A stretch of DNA of 9,512 nucleotides from Clostridiaceae bacterium (GCA_012799845.1 JAAZKL010000071.1:1-9512); one strand, 5' to 3'; shown: positions 1-6,116, counted from the first letter of the stretch. Made by a program: numbers and translations. Notes: generated by a model not told the origin, from the letters alone.

Positions 1-186
1 AAGGAACCAGACAACAAACGGAGGATCAAATGGGATAAGGAACGGAAGTACGAACGGAACAAGGAACGGGACAACAAACGGAGGATCAAATGGAACAAGG
101 AACAGGACAACAAACAGGCCAAGGATTTGAACAACGAACCAGACAATAAACAGAACATCGAACGAGACAACGAGCAAAAACAATGA
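1..186 (+). repeat. Degenerate 12-nt tandem repeat, about 15 units, possibly the tail of a partial upstream ORF
   Basis: The stretch divides cleanly into 12-base lines from base 1, such as AAGGAACCAGAC, AACAAACGGAGG, ATCAAATGGGAT and AAGGAACGGGAC, with an approximate consensus AANGAACNGGAC. A higher-order 60-base period is also visible: bases 1-36 and 61-96 are nearly identical. Frame 1 stays open from the window edge to TGA at 184-186 and reads as tetrapeptides (KEPD, NKRR, IKWD, KERK, YERN, KERD...), very rich in K, E, R, N, D and Q. Frames 2 and 3 on this strand hit stops. The complementary frame is also open but would encode a V/L/F/P-rich chain. It could be the charged C-terminal tail of a gene starting upstream, or a non-coding minisatellite like the shorter repeats seen at other gene ends here. 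No known domain is recognisable. Confidence 0.8.
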
Positions 187-208
187 AACAGTGTAAACCT
201 GGGACACA

Positions 209-243
209 TTTTGCTCAGCATTTCAGCATTTGATTCAGCAAAA
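209..243. other. Inverted repeat after the 12-nt repeat block, possible weak terminator
   Basis: TTTTGCT (209-215) pairs with AGCAAAA (237-243) across a 21-nt loop that itself holds two close copies of CAGCATTT. It could end transcription arriving from the upstream repeat region, but there is no T-run on the 3' side in plus orientation, so termination is doubtful. Apart from this and the promoter that follows, I see nothing in 187-258. Confidence 0.3.
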
Positions 244-258
244 AAATAAATTTAGCTA

Positions 259-287
259 TTGATTTTATATAAAACCTGTGGTATAAA
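259..287 (+). promoter_or_regulatory. Sigma-A promoter of the amino acid ABC operon
   Basis: TTGATT (259-264) and TATAAA (282-287) are separated by exactly 17 nt, and TGG directly precedes the -10, giving an extended -10 (TGN). The predicted start is near 294, leaving a leader of about 80 nt before the binding-protein start. The match is good, but only from reading the sequence. Confidence 0.7.
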
Positions 288-293
288 CATATC

Positions 294-333
294 ATTGATT
301 TAGCACGCTAAAGTGACAATGTGGTAAATCAAT
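294..333. promoter_or_regulatory. Inverted repeat at the predicted transcription start, operator or leader hairpin
   Basis: ATTGATTTAGCAC (294-306) and GTGGTAAATCAAT (321-333) are complementary over 13 positions with a single G/G mismatch and a 14-nt loop. Nested inside is a perfect 6-2-6 palindrome, TTTAGC-AC-GCTAAA (299-312). The placement directly on the predicted +1 suits a repressor operator or a 5' leader hairpin. It resembles the CIRCE half-site TTAGCAC, but the spacing and the TC/GA flanks do not fit HrcA. The regulator is unknown. Confidence 0.55.
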
Positions 334-373
334 ACAAAAAATGTGGTCAAAATACTGTGAGGGGGAACCTGAA

Positions 374-1330
374 ATGAGAAAGATAACAAAAATATTATCA
401 TTGGTGCTTGCATTGATAATGCTGGCTGCAATATTGCCGGGCTGCACATCGAAATCTGATTCCGATCCGGCATCTAAGCCCGGGGGCGAAGCCACATCCA
501 ACGTTGAGAAGCCCGACGATGGGTCCGGCGGCGGATCCGGTGATGCATCCGGAGGTAAATCCGGCAATGAGGCTGACAGCAACTCCGATTACAATTACAT
601 AAAGAACAAGGGGACTCTTGTAATCGGAATTACCCAGTATCCGCCCATGAACTACTATGATAAGGAAGGCAAACTGGTCGGTTTCGATACAGAACTGGCG
701 GAGATCGTCTGTGAGAAGCTCGGTGTGAAGGCTGATTTTATCGAGATCAACTGGGATTCCAAGGAAGTGGAGCTCAATTCAAAGAACATTGACTGTATCT
801 GGAATGGCATGTGCATCACTGAAGAGCGCAAACAGAATATGAGCATCACCAATCCTTACATGAAGAATGAACAGGCTATCGTAATGAAAGCGGACAGGGC
901 AGCAGAGATCCTGGCTAACGCAGATGGCCTGATCCTGACAGCGGAAGCCGGATCCACCGGAGAGGGCAAGGTCCTGGGTACTATTCCTGATGACGGCACC
1001 GAAGATGTATCCGCGAAAGAATTTTTCGCCAAGTGCGAATATGTACCGGCTGATTCCATGGCAAAGGCACTGATGGAGGTCAAGTCCGGTACCGCCGATA
1101 TGGCCATAGTCGACGCTGTGCTCGCATTTTACAACGTAGGACCCGGCACTGACTTTGCTGACCTGGTAGCGAATACGGACAAGAACTTCGGAGCGCAGCA
1201 GTTTGGCATCGCTTTCCGTAAAGGCAGCGATATGACCGCAAAGGTCAACGAAATACTCAATGAGCTCATGGAAGATGGCACAGTAGCTCAGATAGCTGCG
1301 CGCTACGGCTTGGAAGACAGCCTGCTGTAA
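374..1330 (+). CDS. Amino acid ABC transporter substrate-binding lipoprotein (SBP family 3)
   Basis: Extracellular, membrane-anchored receptor that captures a polar amino acid and hands it to the permease encoded next. The start at 374 is chosen because GAGGGGG (359-365) lies 8 nt upstream and the protein then opens with a basic n-region, a hydrophobic stretch (residues 7-21) and lipobox LPGC with Cys24. An upstream in-frame ATG at 341 would put charged residues ahead of the signal. Residues 25-72 are a Ser/Gly/Asp-rich linker. The SBP fold follows: GFDTELAEIVCEKLG (103-117) is the family signature; TEER with Arg152 matches the arginine that binds the ligand carboxylate in LAO/HisJ-type proteins; GSTGE (193-197) and Asp247 match the amino-group contact. 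At 318 residues it is long for the family because of the linker. The exact ligand (cystine, basic or other polar amino acid) cannot be told. Confidence 0.93.
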   Translation: MRKITKILSLVLALIMLAAILPGCTSKSDSDPASKPGGEATSNVEKPDDGSGGGSGDASGGKSGNEADSNSDYNYIKNKGTLVIGITQYPPMNYYDKEGKLVGFDTELAEIVCEKLGVKADFIEINWDSKEVELNSKNIDCIWNGMCITEERKQNMSITNPYMKNEQAIVMKADRAAEILANADGLILTAEAGSTGEGKVLGTIPDDGTEDVSAKEFFAKCEYVPADSMAKALMEVKSGTADMAIVDAVLAFYNVGPGTDFADLVANTDKNFGAQQFGIAFRKGSDMTAKVNEILNELMEDGTVAQIAARYGLEDSLL

Positions 1331-1332
1331 GA

Positions 1333-1443
1333 AGATCTTTTGCAGGCAGACCCTGTTTTGGTAGATCTTTTGCAGGCGGATCCTGTTTGGGCAGATTCTT
1401 TGCTAACAGACCCTGCAGGCAGATCTTACAGGCTGACAGATCG
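1333..1443 (+). repeat. 30-nt imperfect tandem repeat after the binding-protein stop
   Basis: Units begin at 1333, 1363, 1393 and 1421. The first two are 30 nt and nearly identical (AGATCTTTTGCAGGC then GATCCTGTTTGG-like ends), the third is 28 nt and diverged, and the fourth is partial (AGATCTTACAGG...). The repeat begins two bases past the TAA and fills most of the gap to the permease gene. It stays in frame with the binding protein (see findings). No function is recognised. Confidence 0.85.
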
Positions 1444-1458
1444 TAAGGGTATCACAGT

Positions 1459-1498
1459 AAAGTCTCCATCGGGGTCTTTCTGATCCCGGTGGAGATTT
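1459..1498 (+). terminator. Terminator-like hairpin between binding protein and permease genes
   Basis: TCTCCATCGGG (1463-1473) pairs with CCCGGTGGAGA (1485-1495) with one G-T wobble. Flanking AA.G and TTT can extend the stem, and the loop is about 11 nt. The 3' side continues TTTCATCATTATT, which is only weakly T-rich. A leaky terminator or an RNA-stabilising 3' hairpin here would raise binding protein above permease and ATPase, a common arrangement in ABC import operons. Confidence 0.6.
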
Positions 1499-1520
1499 CA
1501 TCATTATTCGGAGGAACGGT

Positions 1521-2159
1521 ATGAACATTTACATCGCATCGCTCTTCGAGGGATTCTGGCTCAATATACGGCTGTTTATCCTGACTCTTGTGATGGCTAT
1601 ACCGCTGGGGCTGGTGATCACTTTCGGCTCCATGTCGAAATTCAGGCCACTGAAGTGGCTCGTCAGGACTTTCGTGTGGATAATCCGCGGAACGCCGCTG
1701 ATGCTGCAGCTGTTTGTGGTACTGTACTCTCCCGGGCTGTTGTTCGGGGTCCCGATGAAGTCAAGGATGACTGCAGCGATCGTTGCCTTCGTCGTCAACT
1801 ACGCGGCATATTTCTCCGAAATATACAGGGGCGGGATAGAAAGCATACCAAAGGGGCAGTATGAAGCCGGAGCGGTTCTGGGCATGACCAAATCACAGGT
1901 GTTTTTCAGGGTCATACTTCTGCAGGTCATCAAGAGGATAGTGCCTCCGATGAGCAACGAGATCATCACGCTTACGAAGGACACTGCCCTGGCGAGGGTA
2001 ATAGGGATCGCGGAAATCATAATGAGTGCCGAGCGCTTTACCAAGCAGGGCCTGATCTGGCCTCTGTTTTCGACAGGCCTGTTCTTCCTGGTCTTCAATG
2101 GAGTTCTGACGCTGGCGCTGGGCTGGCTTGAACGCAAGCTGGATTATTTCAGGGTGTAG
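1521..2159 (+). CDS. Polar amino acid ABC transporter permease (HisM/GlnP family)
   Basis: Inner-membrane channel subunit of the importer, probably working as a homodimer because only one permease gene is present. A strong GGAGG lies about 7 nt before ATG 1521. Hydrophobic segments fall near residues 14-38, 46-76, 83-101, 156-170 and 178-203. IRGTPLMLQLF (55-65) is a hallmark of the HisMQ permeases. The EAA loop that contacts the ATPase is at 115-143 (EAGAVLGMT ... PP), and the TKDTAL stretch (152-157) is also typical. At 212 residues it is full length for the family. Its TAG stop lies inside the GGAGG region that serves the next gene, so the two are translationally close and surely co-transcribed. 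Confidence 0.93.
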   Translation: MNIYIASLFEGFWLNIRLFILTLVMAIPLGLVITFGSMSKFRPLKWLVRTFVWIIRGTPLMLQLFVVLYSPGLLFGVPMKSRMTAAIVAFVVNYAAYFSEIYRGGIESIPKGQYEAGAVLGMTKSQVFFRVILLQVIKRIVPPMSNEIITLTKDTALARVIGIAEIIMSAERFTKQGLIWPLFSTGLFFLVFNGVLTLALGWLERKLDYFRV

Positions 2160-2171
2160 GAGGTATGACCG

Positions 2172-2966
2172 ATGCCAATACTCGAAGTCAAAAATATCAG
2201 CAAGAGATTCGAAGATACCGAAGTTATAAAAGATATAAGCTTCAGCCTTGAGAAGGGCGAGACCCTGTCCATTATCGGATCCTCCGGAAGCGGCAAGACT
2301 ACGCTGCTTCGCTGCCTCAATTTCCTTGAGACGCCCGATGCCGGTACCATCACCGTAAACGGAGAGGTCATTTTCGACGCTGCCGATCCGATGTCCAGGA
2401 GCGAGAAAGGCATACGGGAAAAACGTCTGCATTTCGGTCTTGTTTTTCAGTCGTTCAACATTTTCCCGCAGTACACGGCCCTGCAGAACGTAACCCTGGC
2501 AGGATTGCTGCTGGCGAAGGAGCGTCCCGATTACAAGGCCAGAAAGAATGAGATACAGGAAGAAATAATCAACAATGCGAAAGCCATACTTGACAGTGTC
2601 GGCCTTTCGTCGAAGCTCGATTTTTATCCCCACGAGCTTTCAGGCGGCCAGCAGCAGCGTGTGGCAATAGCGCGTGCGCTTGCGCTGAACCCTGACATAC
2701 TTTGCTTTGATGAACCCACATCCGCTCTCGACCCTGAGCTTACCGGCGAAGTTCTGCGGGTGATCCGCGAGCTTGCCGAAAGAAAGACAACGATGATAAT
2801 CGTGACCCACGAAATGTCTTTTGCGCGACAGGTGTCCGACAATGTGCTGTTTTTGGACGAGGGCGTCGTGGTTGAATACGGCCCGCCGGAGCAGGTCATA
2901 GGAAACCCCGGGGAAGAGCGCACGAAGCAGTTCCTTGAGCGTTATTTCGAGAACGGGAACGCCTGA
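2172..2966 (+). CDS. Polar amino acid ABC transporter ATP-binding protein (GlnQ/HisP family)
   Basis: Cytoplasmic ATPase that powers the importer. Motifs in order: Walker A GSSGSGKTT (36-44), Q-loop FQSFNIFPQ (92-100), signature LSGGQQQR (156-163), Walker B ILCFDE (176-181) with catalytic Glu181, D-loop SALD (184-187), and H-loop His213. All key residues are intact. At 264 residues it is slightly longer than the usual 240-250 owing to an acidic/basic insert around 115-137 (KERPDYKARKNEI...) and a short C-terminal extension. ATG 2172 is preceded by AGGAGG at 2158-2163. A nearby ATG at 2165 is out of frame and gives no product. The FQSFNIFPQ Q-loop and the neighbouring genes support amino acid rather than sugar import. 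Confidence 0.95.
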   Translation: MPILEVKNISKRFEDTEVIKDISFSLEKGETLSIIGSSGSGKTTLLRCLNFLETPDAGTITVNGEVIFDAADPMSRSEKGIREKRLHFGLVFQSFNIFPQYTALQNVTLAGLLLAKERPDYKARKNEIQEEIINNAKAILDSVGLSSKLDFYPHELSGGQQQRVAIARALALNPDILCFDEPTSALDPELTGEVLRVIRELAERKTTMIIVTHEMSFARQVSDNVLFLDEGVVVEYGPPEQVIGNPGEERTKQFLERYFENGNA

Positions 2967-2978
2967 TTTTTTCGACTG

Positions 2979-3008
2979 CTTGCAACCAATATACTTGCAA
3001 CCGATATA
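2979..3008 (+). repeat. 15-nt tandem duplication after the ATPase gene
   Basis: CTTGCAACCAATATA (2979-2993) is followed directly by CTTGCAACCGATATA (2994-3008), differing at one base. It lies 12 bases past the ATPase stop and abuts the terminator stem. Confidence 0.85.
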
Positions 3009-3009
3009 A

Positions 3010-3041
3010 AAAAAGATGGAGCGACTGGTTTCCATCTTTTT
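3010..3041. terminator. Bidirectional intrinsic terminator between convergent operons
   Basis: AAAAAGATGGA (3010-3020) and TCCATCTTTTT (3031-3041) form a perfect 11-bp stem with a 10-nt loop. On the plus strand the 3' side reads CTTTTTCATTTT. On the minus strand the hairpin is followed by an even better T-run, because of the A-tract at 3008-3014. It can end both the ABC operon and the convergent larA/aminotransferase transcript, although it is over 100 nt past the aminotransferase stop. Confidence 0.85.
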
Positions 3042-3061
3042 CATTTTGTGCGGTGAGTCCG

Positions 3062-3101
3062 GCGAAGCTGGACCGCACTAAGCGAAGCTGGACCGCACTG
3101 G
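3062..3101 (+). repeat. 20-nt tandem duplication downstream of the aminotransferase gene
   Basis: GCGAAGCTGGACCGCACT occurs at 3062 and again at 3082, giving a 20-nt period in which only the last two bases differ. GTGCGGT just upstream (about 3049-3055) can pair with ACCGCAC in either copy, so alternative hairpins are possible. It lies in the gap between the convergent genes. Confidence 0.85.
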
Positions 3102-3153
3102 TCGGTATAAGACCTTATTGCGCTGCCAAAAGCCATGTATCGAAATGCACACG

Positions 3154-4404
3154 TCAATTCCCGTACTTTTCTGCGACTGCTATTTTTACTGCCACGGGGA
3201 ATAGTTCTATGACCAATCTGAGTTCCGAAAACGGCGGATATGTTGGCGCGATGCGTATCGTACTGTCCTTCGGGTCGATTCCGTGAGGATAAGGTGACCC
3301 GGCCGGGGTCAAAGTGACGCCCGCGTCCCGGCACAACTCCACGATCCGCCTGGCGCATCCTTCAGGAGCGTAATAGCATATAAAATACCCGCCTTTCGGC
3401 TGGCTCCAGGTGCCTGTGCCTGAGAGTTCCTTTTCGAATACATCAAGTATGAATTCGAATTTCGGACGCATTATTTCGGCGTGTTTTGCCATGTGCGCCT
3501 CCACGGCTGCTTTATCAGGCAGGAAACGCACGTGGCGCAGCTGGTTCAGCTTATCATAGCATACAAGCTGGCAGGTGAGCAGTGCGCCGTGACGGGCAAT
3601 ATTGGCAGGACTTGCACCCATTGCTGCTACGCCGCCTCCTGCAAAAGTTACCTTCGATGTAGAAGTGAACATGAGTACCCTGTCCGGGTTGCCGCCGGCC
3701 ACACAGGCATCATAAATGTTCATGAGGCTGTCACGGTCATTTTCATACAGATGGTGGACACAGTAGGCATTGTCCCAGACGATCCTGAAGTCCGGCGCGG
3801 ACGTTTTCATGGATGCGAGACGCATTACTGTCTCGTCGCTGAAAGTGATGCCGGAGGCATTGCTGTACATCGGAACACATATCAGACCCTTGACCGCCGG
3901 ATCCTTTACAAGCTGCTCCACCTTGTCCATATCCGGGCCGCCGGGTTCGAGCTCCACAGGGATCATTTCTATGCCAAGTGTTTCACACATGTGGAAATGC
4001 CAGTCATATCCGGGCACGGGGCATATGAATTTCACCCGGGGCAGCTTTGCCCATGGCGTGTCGCCTTCCATGGGACCGCACAGCAACGCGCGTGTGAGAG
4101 TGTCATGGATCATGTTTATGCTGGAATTGCCGCCAACGATGATCTGTCCGGCAGGAACTCCGAGCAGTTCTGAAAAGAGGCGCTTTGCTTCCGGTATCCC
4201 GGTGGGGTCCCCATAATTCCTCACGTCGATTCCGTCCTCGCTGATGAAGTCATCATCGATCCAGCCGTCATCGATCCGGAGCATCGGGACGGAGAGGTCA
4301 AGCTGTGCTTTTTCGGGTTTTCCCCGTGACATATCCAGTTTAAGGCCGCGCTCTTTGAATTGATTATAGCGCTGCCACAATTCAGTCAATCCTGCTGGGT
4401 CCAT
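3154..4404 (-). CDS. PLP-dependent aminotransferase, type Ic aspartate aminotransferase family
   Basis: Cytoplasmic fold-type I aminotransferase of the Asp_aminotransf (MocR-like, subgroup Ic) family, expected to move the amino group between an amino acid such as aspartate and a 2-oxo acid. From the ATG at 4404 the product is 416 residues. The family opening KERGLKLDMSRGKP is at 17-30. GGNSS (91-95) contacts the PLP phosphate, Tyr133 lies in the ring-stacking PGYDWHF stretch, DNAY gives Asp211 and Tyr214, Lys251 in STSK is the Schiff-base lysine, and Arg384 (IRIAP) should bind the substrate carboxylate. The usual SNP.G loop reads SNASG (181-185). A GTG at 4449 would add 15 residues (MQGCTQEDSDERVKI), but neither start has a strong ribosome site. 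I prefer ATG 4404, where GAAAGAGTGAAG precedes it. Probably co-transcribed with larA 154 nt upstream. Confidence 0.9.
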   Translation of the reverse strand: MDPAGLTELWQRYNQFKERGLKLDMSRGKPEKAQLDLSVPMLRIDDGWIDDDFISEDGIDVRNYGDPTGIPEAKRLFSELLGVPAGQIIVGGNSSINMIHDTLTRALLCGPMEGDTPWAKLPRVKFICPVPGYDWHFHMCETLGIEMIPVELEPGGPDMDKVEQLVKDPAVKGLICVPMYSNASGITFSDETVMRLASMKTSAPDFRIVWDNAYCVHHLYENDRDSLMNIYDACVAGGNPDRVLMFTSTSKVTFAGGGVAAMGASPANIARHGALLTCQLVCYDKLNQLRHVRFLPDKAAVEAHMAKHAEIMRPKFEFILDVFEKELSGTGTWSQPKGGYFICYYAPEGCARRIVELCRDAGVTLTPAGSPYPHGIDPKDSTIRIAPTYPPFSELRLVIELFPVAVKIAVAEKYGN

Positions 4405-4434
4405 GATCTTCACTCTTTCGTCAGAATCTTCCTG

Positions 4435-4496
4435 TGTGCAGCCTTGCACAGATCTGGTGTGCAGACACTTTCAAGGTATCATGCACAGGGCTGGTG
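4435..4496. promoter_or_regulatory. Cluster of TGTGCA/TGCACA half-sites before the aminotransferase gene
   Basis: TGTGCA (4435-4440), TGCACA (4445-4450), TGTGCA (4458-4463) and TGCACA (4482-4487) fall within 53 bases. The first two, and the second with the third, can form 6-bp hairpins with loops of 4 and 7 nt. A longer direct repeat (TGCACAG--CTGGTG) recurs with a 37-nt offset. On the minus strand this sits just upstream of the aminotransferase start, so it could be an operator or a switching leader structure, or another decayed duplication. I see no convincing promoter in 4450-4558. Confidence 0.4.
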
Positions 4497-4558
4497 CCGC
4501 ATTACATGTTATCCTGCTGAAATATCGTGAACTGTCACCATTGCGATCATCGTTACCG

Positions 4559-5851
4559 TCATACCAGTTCAGGGAGCGTCACGGATCCGTTGGGCATCAG
4601 CAACACGTCCCCCGCCAGTTTCCCGCCGCGCAGGGCGGCAGCCAGGTCCAGCGCCTCATCGAGGGTCCGGACCACATGCATCTTTGTTTTTGAAAAGTTC
4701 TCCGGACCAAAATCGGTGACATATATAAAGGTATATTTTTCTGCTGTGTCTGCAAACAGGTATCCTGTATGGGCTCCGATAGAGTACTTTTCCCGAAGGG
4801 CTTTCTCCCTGTCGAGCATATTGTCATACCCGGTTATCTGTTTCTCTGTGTCGGGCGATCCGAAACCCTCCCGGCTCTCGGAAAGCATGATCATGATGCC
4901 GCCGGGTTCTGTGCATTCCAGCATGTGGCACAGCGTTTTCAAAGGCTGGTATACGTTTATGTCCTTCGGGTATCCGCCTGCTGAAGCGATAACTATGGGA
5001 TAAAGGCGGTCAATGCGGACCTTGTTCATCCTGTCTACGAGCATGCATGCTTCCTCATGGGCCTTTACCATATCGCCCGCGAAGGCTTTGACGAACCTGT
5101 AGTTATCGTCCGCCACAATATTTACGATAAAACAGTGACCAAGCATGAGGGCGCCTTCCAGCATGTCCATGTGCAGCGGGTTGCCGTCCAGACGGCCGCT
5201 CTTCACGTTCGGATCGCCGCCGCTGCCGAGCCCTCGGTTCAGTGAAAGCGAGTGGTTTGCCTGAACCGTTTCCTTGGATGAGATCCCCGGGATCACGCTT
5301 TTCCTGCCTCCGCTGAAGCCGGCCAGGAAGTGGTGGAGAACCCCGCCGATGAGGATCACGTGATCGCTGTCTACGGCGGTGGAATTGAGTTTCACCGGAG
5401 TGCCCCGGCTGGTGGTGCCCAGGTATGTCAGATTGCTTTCGTCCGAGGGATCATGATCGACCACCCTGATGCGGCTATAAATCTCGTCGGTGACCAGGGC
5501 GCGCAGTTCATCATCGGTTTGGGCGCGGTGAGTGCCGCGTGCGCTTATGATGACGATATCCTCATCCCTGATACCGGCTCCGTTCAGTCTTTCCAGGAGG
5601 ACTCCGAGTATCATGCCGGGTTTCTGCCAGCTTCTCGTGACATCACTGATAACTATGCAGACTTTTTCGCCTGCTTTTACGGTCTCCTCGATCCGCCTGG
5701 CGCCGATGGGGTTGTCCAGTGCTTCCTCGATAAGCTCACGGGGCGTGCGCTTCAAAAGTTCGATGTGGTTTGGTTCCAAAACCAGCTTTATTTGTTCATC
5801 CGGCAACCGGACCTCGAATTCACGGTCGCCATACTTGAGATAGTGAGGCAT
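4559..5851 (-). CDS. larA: Nickel-dependent lactate racemase family protein (LarA homologue)
   Basis: Cytoplasmic 2-hydroxy-acid racemase/epimerase carrying the nickel-pincer nucleotide. The known LarA residues appear at the same numbers as in Lactiplantibacillus LarA: His108 (RGTHR) and His174 (LHHF) as proton-transfer bases, Lys184 (GGRK) as the covalent cofactor attachment, and His200 (ANHSL) as nickel ligand. SDVTR (69-73) and YQPLK (301-305) are further conserved stretches, the latter probably matching Gln295/Lys298. At 430 residues it is full length. ATG 5851 has AAGAAGGAGA about 6 nt upstream, so the start is secure. The family acts on lactate, malate, phenyllactate, 2-hydroxyglutarate, short-chain hydroxy acids or gluconate, and the substrate cannot be read from this sequence. 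The cofactor genes larB, larC and larE are not in the window and must lie elsewhere if the enzyme is active. First gene of a minus-strand operon with the aminotransferase. Confidence 0.92.
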   Translation of the reverse strand: MPHYLKYGDREFEVRLPDEQIKLVLEPNHIELLKRTPRELIEEALDNPIGARRIEETVKAGEKVCIVISDVTRSWQKPGMILGVLLERLNGAGIRDEDIVIISARGTHRAQTDDELRALVTDEIYSRIRVVDHDPSDESNLTYLGTTSRGTPVKLNSTAVDSDHVILIGGVLHHFLAGFSGGRKSVIPGISSKETVQANHSLSLNRGLGSGGDPNVKSGRLDGNPLHMDMLEGALMLGHCFIVNIVADDNYRFVKAFAGDMVKAHEEACMLVDRMNKVRIDRLYPIVIASAGGYPKDINVYQPLKTLCHMLECTEPGGIMIMLSESREGFGSPDTEKQITGYDNMLDREKALREKYSIGAHTGYLFADTAEKYTFIYVTDFGPENFSKTKMHVVRTLDEALDLAAALRGGKLAGDVLLMPNGSVTLPELV

Positions 5852-5881
5852 TTGGTTCTCCTTCTTTTACTTATATATGCA

Positions 5882-5916
5882 GTGCGGCATATAAAACGAT
5901 ATGACGCACGATATGA
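5882..5916. promoter_or_regulatory. Operator-like 28-bp near-palindrome with overlapping direct repeats upstream of larA
   Basis: GTGCGGCATAT (5882-5892) and ATATGACGCAC (5899-5909) are inverted around AAAACG with one mismatch in 11 positions. ACGATATGA also occurs twice (5896-5904 and 5908-5916), a 12-nt direct repeat that overlaps the right arm. On the minus strand this lies 31-68 nt before the larA ATG, upstream of a TATATA (about 5872-5877) that lacks a good -35. That would suit activator-dependent transcription or repressor binding. The protein that binds is unknown. Confidence 0.6.
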
Positions 5917-6072
5917 TGTGACCAAGTTACCATGTCCTGCGGTATGCTTAAGAAATCCTGTTGGAGTATTTATTTTGAAACTTTGATAATAATATATCAC
6001 AGGCGTTATGTAGACGCAATCAGTTGGACGAGCACACAGATGGCTGAACCGGGATCCTCGATTGAACCGGAA

Positions 6073-6100
6073 TTGCATGATTATTAGAATGTGCTATAAT
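6073..6100 (+). promoter_or_regulatory. Extended -10 sigma-A promoter for the HAD phosphatase gene
   Basis: TTGCAT (6073-6078), a 16-nt spacer, and a perfect TATAAT (6095-6100) preceded by TGC, giving an extended -10. The predicted start near 6107 leaves a leader of about 150 nt before ATG 6257. Confidence 0.75.
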
Positions 6101-6116
6101 TAGAGATAATTTTCGC

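Noticed and set aside
20..149. GGAGG-N5-ATG motifs at 20-32 and 80-92 inside the 12-nt repeat, as starts of mini-genes
   Set aside because: The first gives two codons then stop and the second about 19 codons of Q/G/T-rich sequence. Both arise from the repeat unit itself, so the ribosome-site look is a by-product.
299..327. CIRCE (HrcA) operator
   Set aside because: The left arm TTAGCAC fits, but the TC/GA flanks and 9-nt spacer are absent, the right arm reads GTGGTAA, and the operon is not a chaperone operon.
341..373. Binding protein starting at the ATG at 341
   Set aside because: It would add MWSKYCEGEPE ahead of a standard lipoprotein signal and place the start before the ribosome site at 359-365.
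1893..2633. 246-codon minus-strand frame spanning the permease/ATPase junction
   Set aside because: It crosses two conserved plus-strand genes and resembles no known family.
3481..4216. Plus-strand open frames of 148-230 codons across the aminotransferase gene
   Set aside because: They are antisense shadows of a well-conserved gene, with no ribosome sites and low-plausibility His/Cys-rich products.
4405..4449. Aminotransferase start at GTG 4449
   Set aside because: Possible, but there is no ribosome site upstream and the extra residues are not family-like. ATG 4404 is preferred with moderate confidence.
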